Positions 26,453-35,399 of a DNA stretch of 52,706 nt are shown piece after piece (within the stretch, counting starts at the first letter, position 1; each line of letters opens with the position of its first letter). A program made the position numbers and the translations under genes. Source of the stretch: a virus; the IMG/VR virus record IMGVR_UViG_3300021960_000096, positions 1-52,706 of that record; one strand, given 5' to 3'. The notes below the pieces were generated by a model. The model ran no database searches. It was not told where the DNA came from and worked only from the letters and a program-made list of their open reading frames with translations.

Positions 26453-28030
26453 CTATTTTAAAAGCCAGCGAATATCTTCTTCGACTTGCCCATTACTTAT
26501 AATATACGGATTGTTTTGCATATAACCAACTGAACTCATAACAGATTGGTTTCTAGCGTTTAAATTAGAGAAAGAAGATAGTTGTGCTCTAGCTAAATCT
26601 ACACCTTGCTGACGTAGTCTAAGTGCAGTATCTCTAACGTATAAAGCAGTAGCACATGATATTAAAAGGTCATCATTATACCTATCTTGTGCTTGAGCCT
26701 TTCCGTTCTTCCATATAAATACTCTCATTTCACTCATTAACCTTTTAGATTGAATGGTAACAGAGCGGTCTCTTATATACTCTATCATTTTAGCAATTAC
26801 TAACGGTCTGGTACGTGCAGACATGGTGAAACCCGGTACTAACTTATCTCGTTCATACTTATGCATATAAGACTCTACTGTCTCCATATTATTAGTAGCA
26901 CTATAGAATAAATTTCTATATTCCCTTTCTAATATCTGTTCTATAGTAGCCCAACCAATATTAGCATTCTCACAAACTAGTAATGCTTCATTATATTCTG
27001 ATGCGATCCCGACAAGCATATTTCCAAAGTCTTTAGGAGATATTTTTCCTTTATACTCTGCTACTTGTGTTGCTGTTTCTACATCAAATATATGAAATGC
27101 AGAATAATCTTGTCCGTCACCTCGAGCAACGTCAGCTACAACCATATAAGATTTAGTATAATCAACTCCTTCCCATACCCATAAGTTACCGTCAATACCT
27201 CTTCTTTCAAGAGGATCTCTCTGGTATGTTTCTTCAAAGAAGGCCATATCTTCTGGTTCAAATACGGTATCCCCAGAAGCTAAGAAATCACAATCACATT
27301 CCTGACCGGCCATTCTAGGACCTAAATCAGCATCTTGCTGATCTCTCCAAGATTGGTTTCTTTCAGGGTGAACAGTCCAAGGTAACCTTACAGGTACAAA
27401 AGAATTCTCTCCTGTTTCTGCTCTTTCCCATGTCTGGTGAAACCAGTTACCAACTCCATTAGGAGTAGACAGTGCCATACATTGTCCACCCGTCGCTAAC
27501 GTTTGTTGAGCAGCAGTAAAGGTTTCATCTACGTTTTCAATAAAAGCAGCCTCATCCATTAGTAGTAACGATACCGCTTCTGAACGTGCAGCATCTGGTG
27601 ATGATGATTTAGCTTGTACTTTTGATCCGTTTGTTAAACGTAGAGATAATTTGTTCTTTTCTACCGCCGGTAACTTTAACCACTTTGGTAGCTCATCGTA
27701 CATAAAGATTACTTTAGTAACTAAGTTACGAGCAGTAGCTTGGGTAGTTGCTAATGCTAATACGTTTTTATCTTTATGAAATAACATTAACCATAAACTA
27801 TAAGCAGCAGCTAGAGTTGAAATACCTAGCTGTCTAGACTTAAGTGTAATGATGTATTGATTATCTCTAAATAAATGTAATACCTTTTCTTGAAATGGGT
27901 ATAGATTAAACAGAATACGTCCTCTAGTAGGGTGCTGTATATGACAGTACTTTTTCATAAAGTAGGCCGGATCTTTAGCACACTTTATGTATTCTGCTGC
28001 TATTACTTTTTTAATCTCTGTCTGTGACAT
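26453..28030 (-). CDS. Terminase large subunit, T4 gp17-like
   Basis: The 525-aa packaging motor has an ATPase with SRQLGIST at residues 65-72 (Walker A variant), LLLMDEAAF at 155-163 (Walker B with Glu160) and STPNG at 188-192 (coupling motif). The C-terminal RNase H-like nuclease has Asp300 in VVADVARGDGQDYSAF, Glu354 in VCENANIGW, and a late YNDDLLISCA. Length is slightly shorter than T4 gp17 (610 aa). Portal follows directly; the tail sheath and tube genes found between them in T4 are absent here. Confidence 0.95.
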   Translation of the reverse strand: MSQTEIKKVIAAEYIKCAKDPAYFMKKYCHIQHPTRGRILFNLYPFQEKVLHLFRDNQYIITLKSRQLGISTLAAAYSLWLMLFHKDKNVLALATTQATARNLVTKVIFMYDELPKWLKLPAVEKNKLSLRLTNGSKVQAKSSSPDAARSEAVSLLLMDEAAFIENVDETFTAAQQTLATGGQCMALSTPNGVGNWFHQTWERAETGENSFVPVRLPWTVHPERNQSWRDQQDADLGPRMAGQECDCDFLASGDTVFEPEDMAFFEETYQRDPLERRGIDGNLWVWEGVDYTKSYMVVADVARGDGQDYSAFHIFDVETATQVAEYKGKISPKDFGNMLVGIASEYNEALLVCENANIGWATIEQILEREYRNLFYSATNNMETVESYMHKYERDKLVPGFTMSARTRPLVIAKMIEYIRDRSVTIQSKRLMSEMRVFIWKNGKAQAQDRYNDDLLISCATALYVRDTALRLRQQGVDLARAQLSSFSNLNARNQSVMSSVGYMQNNPYIISNGQVEEDIRWLLK

Positions 28031-28033
28031 AAC

Positions 28034-29203
28034 TTATTTTCTTTTATAATCACACATTATGTGCGAAGGATATAAGCCACCTTGCTTATTTCTTATGTTC
28101 ATTTTAAAACTATATTCTGAAGATTCAAAATGAATATCTACTCTTTTTCCTTTGCCGTCTGCGCCGCCATATTGAATATTAATACCTCCGATAGGAGTCG
28201 CTGCTTTTCTAGCATACTCTTCAGTAATTTCATAAAAAGTAGAGCCTTTACCAGAACCTTTTAACATCCAATATCCACTACCAATTCCAGAATGAACTAA
28301 GTTGAATAGCTTTTCCCTATCAAAGTTATCTGAGGAGGTGTGGTATTGTTTAAAATCTGTCTGTCCATATTCGTTAAATACTCTACAGAATATTTCGTTA
28401 TCTATTCCAAGCATTTCTAATAAAGAAACACCAGCAGGATTTGTTACTCTACCTTGTTCAATTTCTTTTGCTGGAAAGGTACTTACTGCTACTCCAGCGT
28501 TAAAGAATGTTAATGTACTGCCGTACTTAAGAGAGAGAAAGTATGTCTTACCTTCTGTTTTAATTGTAAGATCAGTTAGTGTAGCTGCAACACTTTCTCC
28601 AGAGTGAGCAATTATAGGTCCGTTCTCTGTAAACTCTAAAGGTCTTTTCTGGTTTTTAGATCCTTCTTCTATAATTTCGAACTTACCTGGTTTTAGGTTG
28701 AATGTTTTAATTATCTCTTCTACTACTTCTTTATGTACGTATTCATCACTACCTTGATTGTAGTTTTGTAAATCTTGTGCAATTTGTAATTCGTAGTTTA
28801 CACCTTGATTAGCAGATGCTCCTCCAGCTAAATAAATACTAACATTATTACCGTCATCGTCGAAAGTATACATGTTAAATTTACTGCTCTTATTAGAACC
28901 GGATTTTGGAGGTGTTACTTCTACTTCAACTTCAGCCCCATAGGTAGATTTTATAGCATCGACAAATTCATCTGAAGATACTTTGGCAGTATTAGCTATC
29001 CTAAAATCATTTGACATTGTGTCAAACTTACCTGGGTTAGCATCAATAATTTTTTTGATTGCATTTTTTTCTTTGAGTCCCTCACTAAGAGTAAAGCCAA
29101 ATATAGACTCAAATACCCTTAAATCTGTTTCATTGTTCAGATCAGGGTATCCTTTTTTGGTTCTAAATGACCATTCAAGTATAGCTTTATCAATAAGGTT
29201 CAT
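28034..29203 (-). CDS. Putative packaged protein with nuclease-like core
   Basis: The 389-aa protein starts MNLIDKAILE with Glu10 in the I-L-E context of a prohead protease site. In the middle, Glu138 (NYELQIAQDL), Asp211 (TLTDLTIKT) and Ser224-Leu-Lys226 (YFLSLKYG) are spaced like a PD-(D/E)XK nuclease core. The C-terminus has Gly-rich and His-containing strands (VDIHFESSEYSF). It sits between terminase and other putative core proteins. The nuclease call is tentative; a structural protein is the alternative. Confidence 0.45.
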   Translation of the reverse strand: MNLIDKAILEWSFRTKKGYPDLNNETDLRVFESIFGFTLSEGLKEKNAIKKIIDANPGKFDTMSNDFRIANTAKVSSDEFVDAIKSTYGAEVEVEVTPPKSGSNKSSKFNMYTFDDDGNNVSIYLAGGASANQGVNYELQIAQDLQNYNQGSDEYVHKEVVEEIIKTFNLKPGKFEIIEEGSKNQKRPLEFTENGPIIAHSGESVAATLTDLTIKTEGKTYFLSLKYGSTLTFFNAGVAVSTFPAKEIEQGRVTNPAGVSLLEMLGIDNEIFCRVFNEYGQTDFKQYHTSSDNFDREKLFNLVHSGIGSGYWMLKGSGKGSTFYEITEEYARKAATPIGGINIQYGGADGKGKRVDIHFESSEYSFKMNIRNKQGGLYPSHIMCDYKRK

Positions 29204-30756
29204 TATGCTTCAGGTTCTTCTCCTGGTTCTTCAAAATCAATTGGTTCTCCGCCTAAGTCAGCTCCGCCTTCTTCACCACCAGCTTCTGGTGCTCCTTCTT
29301 CGCCTCCAAGGTCTTCTCCGCCTTCAGCGCCTCCCTCTTCACCAGGGAAGTCACCGCCACCTCCTCCACCGCTTCCGGTATCAGATGGTTCAGCGGCGTC
29401 TCCTTCTCCAGCCCCGCTCATCGGGCCTTCTTGATAAAGTCTCGCCAATTTATCTAAAGCTTGTTGGTATTCGTCTATTTTATCAATATAGTAACGTTTA
29501 CCTTGTATTTGAGCCTCCCAGCCAGTTCCAGTCCACTTAAGTATATAGTATTGTCCGTTTTTAATGTTCACCCTGAATGACGATGGTCTAGGAGAAATCC
29601 AATCTATACTGTCTACGAACTCTTTAAACTGATCTGTTTGAAGCTTAATAATTGCTTTTTTTAAAGTTGGGAACTTCCCTAGTATTTCATCAGTAGCATC
29701 TTCTAATACTGTTTCTGGACCAGCTTTTGGATCTGGTTCTTGCTCTGGTTGTGGTTCATCTGCTTCTGCTTCTTCAATATCTTGCCATAAGGCTTCTCTA
29801 ATTTTACCTTCAGAGAACATTTGCATCATTTTTGAAAAATCTTCTCCAAAGAATGCTCTAAGGTATGATCTTTTAGCTTGTTGTACTAAACTTTCTCTTC
29901 CTTGACGAGTTTGATATTCTTCCCAATCGTCCCAGTAGAAATCTACTGCATCTTCAACAGCACTTTCAAATTCATGAGAGAAAGGAGAAGGCATTTTTTT
30001 AGGATTGCCTAAATCTCTATGAATAGCTTGATTCATAGCATATTGATCTGATGATCCCCAATCCTCTCTAAGAGATTTTTTTGCTTGTTTTACTATAGAA
30101 TGCCAGTTACTTAAATCGTATGCATCCCAATTATCTACATCTTTTTGATTTAAATAATGAGAGTCTTGTCCAATTTTTCTAAGTACGTTATAAACCTCAT
30201 CTTGATCTGGGTAATCTTTTTTACGTTTCGAGGGTGTACCTGATTTTATAGCTTCTTCTAGGTCTTTTAATTCCCAAATATTCTCACTTAAGCTTCTTCT
30301 CATTTTTAACAGTAAGTACTGTTCAGGTCTTTCTGTACGTAAGTAACGCTGTAATTTTCTAAAGTTAGTTTTTATTAAATCAAATAGTTCTCTAGCCGCT
30401 AGATCTTTTCTAACGTCATCTGATCTCATTAGAGTTTTTAGGTCCTCTATAATGTCAGAAAAATTAAAGTATAGCGCATCGAAAGAGGGCATTCTAACTA
30501 TTTCGTGTGCTACTGATCCGGTTTCCCTATTTACTTTAGAAGTTTTAAAATAGGTAGTACCGTCAGAACTAATAAAGTCAAACTTAGGCTCTACTCCCCT
30601 ACCATATCTATCTTCAATAGTCTTCTTCATTGAAGGAGACAAATTATCTACACGGGTAGTATTGTCTCTTTTAGAACCCATATGATCGGTGTCTTCTTCT
30701 TTTTCTCGAAGATAGGCACCTAATTGTTCTAATATGATTTTTTCTAACTTATGCAT
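29203..30756 (-). CDS. Putative head-internal protein with Gly/Glu-rich tail
   Basis: The 517-aa protein begins MHKLEKIILE (Glu10). The body is helical and charged. Residues about 380-430 form a compact Trp/Tyr-rich region (IDWISPRPSSFRVNIKNGQYY, then WTGTGWEAQIQGKRYYID). The last 75 residues are an acidic Gly/Glu/Pro repeat, low in complexity. Acidic tails of this kind occur in T4-type core proteins. It overlaps the 389-aa gene by one base (TAATG). Enzymatic function not recognised. Confidence 0.5.
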   Translation of the reverse strand: MHKLEKIILEQLGAYLREKEEDTDHMGSKRDNTTRVDNLSPSMKKTIEDRYGRGVEPKFDFISSDGTTYFKTSKVNRETGSVAHEIVRMPSFDALYFNFSDIIEDLKTLMRSDDVRKDLAARELFDLIKTNFRKLQRYLRTERPEQYLLLKMRRSLSENIWELKDLEEAIKSGTPSKRKKDYPDQDEVYNVLRKIGQDSHYLNQKDVDNWDAYDLSNWHSIVKQAKKSLREDWGSSDQYAMNQAIHRDLGNPKKMPSPFSHEFESAVEDAVDFYWDDWEEYQTRQGRESLVQQAKRSYLRAFFGEDFSKMMQMFSEGKIREALWQDIEEAEADEPQPEQEPDPKAGPETVLEDATDEILGKFPTLKKAIIKLQTDQFKEFVDSIDWISPRPSSFRVNIKNGQYYILKWTGTGWEAQIQGKRYYIDKIDEYQQALDKLARLYQEGPMSGAGEGDAAEPSDTGSGGGGGGDFPGEEGGAEGGEDLGGEEGAPEAGGEEGGADLGGEPIDFEEPGEEPEA

Positions 30757-30762
30757 AATGTT

Positions 30763-33093
30763 TTATTTTGGGCAAGATTGAGATTTTTTATGTGTCTTAC
30801 CACAAGCACCGCAATATGTAGCTTTTTCTTCTTTTACTTGCTCTTGATTTTCGTCTAGATCACTATTACCGTCAAATCCGTCAATGTTTTGACCTGCCCC
30901 GAAATTACCTACTGCTTTTTCCAAACTGTGTTCTAGTTTCTTTTTTTGTGCAGTCAAATCTCTTAGTTGATCAATTACTGAATGGTCTCCTGATTTATAT
31001 ACTTTAGCTAAGTCTTTCATTTTAGCAACTACTAATCCGTGTGCTTTTTGAATTTTAGCAAGTGATGCTTCATCTATGTTTTTACCTCTAGGTAATTGTC
31101 TAGACATATCTTTTAAGTCATCTTGGACTGATTGCATAGCTCTAACTAAGAAAGGATATTCTTCAGCAGGTACAACAATATATTTGTCACCGATAGTAAT
31201 TTGAACCATTACTCCTTTTTCTCCACCAGAAAATCTTTTAATATAGATACCGTTTCTAGCATATAGTTCAGTACCTTCGTTTACTCCTTCTTCTAAAGCT
31301 AATTGATCGATAGCAGGTTGTTTTTCTTCTCCTTCTAGATAATGCTGTGCTGCAGACATATACTCTCTAGCAAGAGTTACTTTTTTCTGCCACCAGTGAG
31401 GAAAATCTACTTCACCGTCATGCTGGTCGTATTTATCTAGCTGCTTATAAAGTTTAGCAGCATAAGTAATAACATCATAAAGGTCTTTTTTAAGCATGTT
31501 TGGTTCATCATCTTGATGTCCTACATCTAAGTCTCCTCCGTCTGTGTCTACTTCCGTTTCACTCACATTCGTACCTCCGTGTTTAGCCATTGCAGCTTTG
31601 AAATCTCCTTTATATAGTTGCTTAACTATTTTACGCCCTAACTCTTCTAGTTGGTCCATACTTAAATTAAAAGAAATAGGGTATGCTTGGGAAGCATTCA
31701 TTCCGTTTAAATAGTTTTGAGCTATTACTATATAATCAGCTGGATCAATGACGTCTGCTACACTAGTTGCTTGAACTTCATTGTAATCAGATTCTTTAGT
31801 AACTGCTGGTTTAGGTTCGATGAGTGCAAGTACAGCATGTAAAGGTACTGTTTTACCTTTTTTAGCCATACTGGTATCTGTAAGGAATGTTACTGTCCAA
31901 TCAGTACCATCGCTTTTTGCTCCTTTATTTACCTGTACCGGTCTTCCGTGTAAGTGGTAGCTTTCTTCTCCTTCGTCCATTTCAGCTTTTCTACGAGCAA
32001 AGTAATCATTAGAAGGCTCTTTATATTTTTTTGGAGGAACGTCTCTTTTAGAAGGCTGGTAATCTCTTTCAGCTGCTCTACGTTTTGCGTAGTCTGATTT
32101 ATACTCTTCTAAATTATCTTCCTCTACGTTTGTATCTACTACTTCTATCCCATGAGCTCCAAGGTCCATCATAGCGTCGTAGGCTAATTGTTCATCTTTA
32201 AAATAATATACGTTAGAACCGTTCATTTCAAAGTCCTTCCTGTATTGATCATCCATGATAGCTAATGCTTTTCTAGCATCTCTTATAGATACTTCAATAT
32301 AGAACATTCCCTTAGGAGCTTCATTAACTCCTTTTTCTTTTTGCATCATAGCTTGTACAGCTTTGATTTTATCTTTTTCAGGATGCTTCTCTAATCTATC
32401 TGCTTCTTTAGCATCAGCGTATTCTTGATCTGACATTCCTTCTTTTGTTAGTGAACTCCAATGCTTAGCTAAAGCATCAGCAAGAACGTCTACCTGTACT
32501 ATTGGTTCACCCGAAGGTTTTTGTCCTATTTCACCTACTTCTTTTTTAAAAGAAAAATCAATTAATACTAATTTATCTCCATTAAGGTAGAAACTAAATT
32601 CATCTAGATTAACATCTCCTCCTTTATATTGTACCTGTATTTCAAAAGAGCTGTCTTCAATATTAGTAGCTTTCATAGTCTTGACTTCGTCACCTAATGA
32701 CTTAAGTCCTTTATAGACTGCTTCACCTACTTTTTTAGCAATGAGTTTTGTTTGTTCTAGATCAAAATTAAGTTGTTCTTTGATTTGTTGTCCATCAACA
32801 CCTTTAATTGAATCTACATCATCAGCATCTTTTAATCCTTCTACTTCATCATCTGACATAGATGCAGCAGTTGGTTTACCGCCTTTAGGTGTAATAAGGT
32901 ATGTTTTTTCAGCTTCTTTAAGCATCTTTTTATATTTTGATATCTGTTCGTTGAGTGTTTTAACTGCCTTTTCTACTTGAACTGTTTTAGTAGTAGACTT
33001 AGGTAGCTGGTCAGAAGCTAATCTGATCTTCTTTAGCGACATCTCACATTGTGTGAGTTTCTCTTTAATCTCTTTATATGTCATTGCTTTCAA
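30763..33093 (-). CDS. Large multi-domain internal protein, possible polyprotein
   Basis: The 776-aa protein looks like a string of domains separated by charged linkers. It has a helical N-terminus, an alpha/beta segment (about 140-190), a GMFYIEVSIRDARKAL domain (about 265-330), a YHLHGRPVQVNKGAKSDG segment, a helical HWWQKKVTLAREYMSAAQHYL unit, and a C-terminal zinc-ribbon-like ATYCGACGKTHKKSQSCPK. Several L/I-x-E sites lie in the linkers (for example LALEEGVNEG). Cutting there by the prohead protease could yield separate head-internal peptides. It starts the head transcript. Confidence 0.5.
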   Translation of the reverse strand: MKAMTYKEIKEKLTQCEMSLKKIRLASDQLPKSTTKTVQVEKAVKTLNEQISKYKKMLKEAEKTYLITPKGGKPTAASMSDDEVEGLKDADDVDSIKGVDGQQIKEQLNFDLEQTKLIAKKVGEAVYKGLKSLGDEVKTMKATNIEDSSFEIQVQYKGGDVNLDEFSFYLNGDKLVLIDFSFKKEVGEIGQKPSGEPIVQVDVLADALAKHWSSLTKEGMSDQEYADAKEADRLEKHPEKDKIKAVQAMMQKEKGVNEAPKGMFYIEVSIRDARKALAIMDDQYRKDFEMNGSNVYYFKDEQLAYDAMMDLGAHGIEVVDTNVEEDNLEEYKSDYAKRRAAERDYQPSKRDVPPKKYKEPSNDYFARRKAEMDEGEESYHLHGRPVQVNKGAKSDGTDWTVTFLTDTSMAKKGKTVPLHAVLALIEPKPAVTKESDYNEVQATSVADVIDPADYIVIAQNYLNGMNASQAYPISFNLSMDQLEELGRKIVKQLYKGDFKAAMAKHGGTNVSETEVDTDGGDLDVGHQDDEPNMLKKDLYDVITYAAKLYKQLDKYDQHDGEVDFPHWWQKKVTLAREYMSAAQHYLEGEEKQPAIDQLALEEGVNEGTELYARNGIYIKRFSGGEKGVMVQITIGDKYIVVPAEEYPFLVRAMQSVQDDLKDMSRQLPRGKNIDEASLAKIQKAHGLVVAKMKDLAKVYKSGDHSVIDQLRDLTAQKKKLEHSLEKAVGNFGAGQNIDGFDGNSDLDENQEQVKEEKATYCGACGKTHKKSQSCPK

Positions 33094-33107
33094 AATTTAT
33101 ACAGGTA

Positions 33108-33115
33108 TATAAATA
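33108..33115 (-). promoter_or_regulatory. TATTTATA element opening the head cluster
   Basis: The exact 8-mer in CTATTTATTTATATACC lies 14 bases before the ATG at 33093. It marks the boundary between accessory and head genes. Confidence 0.45.
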
Positions 33116-33141
33116 AATAGATTAACAAATCCAAATATGCA

Positions 33142-33666
33142 TTACCAGCCCCAATAAGGGTTATCGTTATTTTCCCACCAGAATGTTAACCCCCCTTGTT
33201 TATCAAAAGAAAACTCTTCGACGTAGTAGTCTGGTTCAAAGACTGAGTTACCTTGTTTGTATAGGCAGGCGAACTTTCTTTGTTTCGGTTTTAGGTATTC
33301 TTCCATTACATTATCTAATATATTAAAGTTCCTACCTCGTAAAACCCCAGAGTCTATAAATAGTAATTTTCTATCCGCATTAACATACTTTCTACCAAAT
33401 GTTTCTAAATCCTCTATGTAATCTTCTTCAGAATACAGTTGTTGACCAGGATAGGGCATTTCTAAAAAATCCATATCAAAGGGTACGTTATTATTACGGT
33501 GTGAAAGTTTGTGGTTGATAATTTGTGATAGTATTGAGCTATATTCCGGAGAACAGCATACAATAACAGTAGAAGAATCCACCCAGATATCGTTATTAAT
33601 TTTTTCGATTAACTTTAGAGTATCGAGATACTCTTTAACTGGTTTGATGTAAAACTGCTTGGACAT
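33142..33666 (-). CDS. Phosphoribosyltransferase-like protein
   Basis: The 174-aa protein has KLLFIDSGVLRGRNF near residues 99-113. There two hydrophobic residues and an acidic residue precede a Gly/Arg loop, the place of the PRPP-binding motif in type I phosphoribosyltransferases. The C-terminal PDYYVEEF...FWWENNDNPYW also resembles the end of such enzymes. The canonical second acidic residue of the PRPP loop is replaced by Ser, so activity is uncertain. It might act in nucleotide salvage. Confidence 0.5.
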   Translation of the reverse strand: MSKQFYIKPVKEYLDTLKLIEKINNDIWVDSSTVIVCCSPEYSSILSQIINHKLSHRNNNVPFDMDFLEMPYPGQQLYSEEDYIEDLETFGRKYVNADRKLLFIDSGVLRGRNFNILDNVMEEYLKPKQRKFACLYKQGNSVFEPDYYVEEFSFDKQGGLTFWWENNDNPYWGW

Positions 33667-33678
33667 ACATAACTTAGC

Positions 33679-34506
33679 TTAGAATTTAAATTTTTTCTTT
33701 ATACTCTTACCAGCGTTACTTACACCTTTAGATGCTGAGTTACCAACATCTTTAGCACTACCAACTACGGCGTTACCAGCGTTGTTTACAGGTTCTGCTA
33801 CTTTATCTACCACTTTGGTAGTTTCTTTAGCAACTGTGTTTGCGGTATCTACTACTGCCTCTTGTGCTGGTTTGGTATCTACGCTAACCGAAAGGTCTAC
33901 GTCTACTCCAACTAATAGAGCAACTTCACCTTCAACTCCGATAGTTGCAACACCATCATCCATTGTAGCACCACCACCAACTTCAGCACCTACTTGTGCC
34001 CCAACCGATACTCCAGCACCGGCTTCAGCACCATTACCATTTTCATCGTAAGTTCCATTGGATACCCCAACTCCTACCGATGCTCCAGCCATTGCTCCGG
34101 CATGTCCTTCAGCTCCATCCATTCCAACTTGTCCGCTTGCTCCAACATACGCTTTAGCTTCTGCTCCTGCATGGACTTCAGTTGTATTAGTTACACCGCC
34201 ATATTCTACTGAATTGGATGCTCCTGCTTCTACAGATGCTCCGACTTCTGCGTGTGCATCTACTGTTGCGTTTCTACCATCCCATCCAGCTTCGGTTGTT
34301 GCTTCCGCATGAACCTCTGCTTCTGCATGAGCTTCTTGTGAAATAGTTACATCACCGATTTGGTTTGAATTTTCTACGTTTGCATGAACCTCAGCTCCTG
34401 CTTCTACACCAGCACTTACTGATGTATTAGTAACTTCAGTTCCAACAGATGCTCCTGCTGATGCTCCGGCGTTATCGTTACCAACCGATTTATTTACTTC
34501 ACTCAT
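33679..34506 (-). CDS. Ala/Gly/Val-rich low-complexity protein
   Basis: The 275-aa protein is built from alternating short-period repeats such as AGASVG, AEVHAEA and GAEAGAGVSVGAQVGAEVG. Asn and Asp are frequent and there are no Cys residues. A helical stretch with repeated Val-Asp/Lys precedes a basic end, KSIKKKFKF. The two-residue alternation suggests a beta-solenoid or fibrous structure. It has no signal peptide. It overlaps the holin-like gene by eight bases. A structural, adhesive or envelope-active role is possible; no family recognised. Confidence 0.5.
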   Translation of the reverse strand: MSEVNKSVGNDNAGASAGASVGTEVTNTSVSAGVEAGAEVHANVENSNQIGDVTISQEAHAEAEVHAEATTEAGWDGRNATVDAHAEVGASVEAGASNSVEYGGVTNTTEVHAGAEAKAYVGASGQVGMDGAEGHAGAMAGASVGVGVSNGTYDENGNGAEAGAGVSVGAQVGAEVGGGATMDDGVATIGVEGEVALLVGVDVDLSVSVDTKPAQEAVVDTANTVAKETTKVVDKVAEPVNNAGNAVVGSAKDVGNSASKGVSNAGKSIKKKFKF

Positions 34507-34711
34507 CTTTTTTATTTTTATTATTAAACCAATAGTCTACAACCTTACCAAAGTTACCAATCAAGGCACCTAAAAGTAGAAGAAGTAATTCTTTCCAATC
34601 TGCATTTAAAGTAAAGTTTTGATTCATGGCTACTGTTATACCATGTATTGTAACTAAAAAACTTAATACAATAACAATACTTAAAATTATTCTATGTCTA
34701 GTTTCATTCAT
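34499..34711 (-). CDS. Small two-helix membrane protein, holin-like
   Basis: The 70-aa protein has a first transmembrane segment at about residues 8-28 (IILSIVIVLSFLVTIHGI) and a second at about 42-55 (LLLLLLGALIGNFG). It ends in a charged tail, NNKNKKDE. Size, two helices and a polar end fit a class II holin. The LLGALIGNFGKVVDYWF pattern recurs in phage holin-like proteins I know of. No endolysin is recognised in the window, so lysis function is unproven. Confidence 0.5.
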   Translation of the reverse strand: MNETRHRIILSIVIVLSFLVTIHGITVAMNQNFTLNADWKELLLLLLGALIGNFGKVVDYWFNNKNKKDE

Positions 34712-34714
34712 AAA

Positions 34715-35398
34715 CTACTTACCACCTTTCATGTTTGCACACCAGTGATACATTTTACCTTTTTCTCCTCCGTACTTTTTAGCTTTAGCTCGTAAGTCGG
34801 TTACTGAACCTTTACATGAGGCTCCTGATTTTTTAACTCTACCGGGTCTAGATTTTCCTTTTACTTTACCGTCGGCGTAGTTTTCGTTAGAAGGAACTTT
34901 TAAAGGCTGTGTAGCAAAATATTCTTTTAAATTCACTCCTTGTTTTTTAGCATCTGCTAAAGGCATAGTCTTAGGAAGTTTATTTTCATCCCACTCTACA
35001 CCTTGATCAGCTAATAATATTTTGTCGTCTGATAAGATTCTTGCATTAATCTGTGGTAGTTTACCAATAGTAAAAGCACCTAATCTATGGTTACCGTCTA
35101 TGACTGCGTATTTACCGTTAATGATTGGGTGGGGTATAGCTACTATGGGTGGAAATTTTTTCCAGCCATCTCCAGAAGCATCTTTTATCATGTCCTCTAC
35201 ATACTGCTTTTTTTCAGTTGTAAAGTAGTTATAATCTTTTCCTGGTTCGTTACCTATACAATCAGCTACATTTAAAACTTTATTAGTACCGGCAATATTT
35301 TCATCTGTATCTACACCTTGAAAATTATGGTATACGATAACCTTACCTTTTTTGAAGGCCTCAAAAAGTATCTCGTTTACAAGGCGTGTTAATTTCAT
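34715..35398 (-). CDS. ParB/sulfiredoxin-fold protein with basic Cys tail
   Basis: The 227-aa protein has a ParB-like nuclease or NTPase domain. PPIVAIPHPIINGKYAVIDGNHRLGAF holds the diagnostic Asp101-Gly-Asn-His104-Arg105. The N-terminus MKLTRLVNEILFE contains L-F-E at 11-13, a possible protease site. The last 45 residues form a basic module with two Cys (SCKGSVTDLRAKAKK, YHWCANMK), probably nucleic-acid binding. ParB-like domains hydrolyse CTP or act as nucleases in different families. Role here unknown. Confidence 0.6.
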   Translation of the reverse strand: MKLTRLVNEILFEAFKKGKVIVYHNFQGVDTDENIAGTNKVLNVADCIGNEPGKDYNYFTTEKKQYVEDMIKDASGDGWKKFPPIVAIPHPIINGKYAVIDGNHRLGAFTIGKLPQINARILSDDKILLADQGVEWDENKLPKTMPLADAKKQGVNLKEYFATQPLKVPSNENYADGKVKGKSRPGRVKKSGASCKGSVTDLRAKAKKYGGEKGKMYHWCANMKGGK

Positions 35399-35399
35399 T

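Noticed and set aside
28983-29540. Plus-strand frame of 185 aa
   Set aside because: It is antisense to the Gly/Glu-rich tail of the 517-aa gene and encodes a Leu/Arg/Gln low-complexity product typical of a mirror frame.
33355-33362. Copy of the TATTTATA element inside the phosphoribosyltransferase-like gene
   Set aside because: It encodes part of the conserved Leu-Phe-Ile-Asp strand and no gene starts nearby; copies at 48231 and 49225 are likewise coding.
33782-34312. Three plus-strand frames over the Ala/Gly-rich gene
   Set aside because: The strong codon periodicity of the minus-strand gene opens all antisense frames; none has a plausible start context.
34715-35398. Plasmid-type partition system from the ParB-like gene
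   Set aside because: There is no ParA partner or centromere-like repeats, and the context is a lytic phage accessory block.
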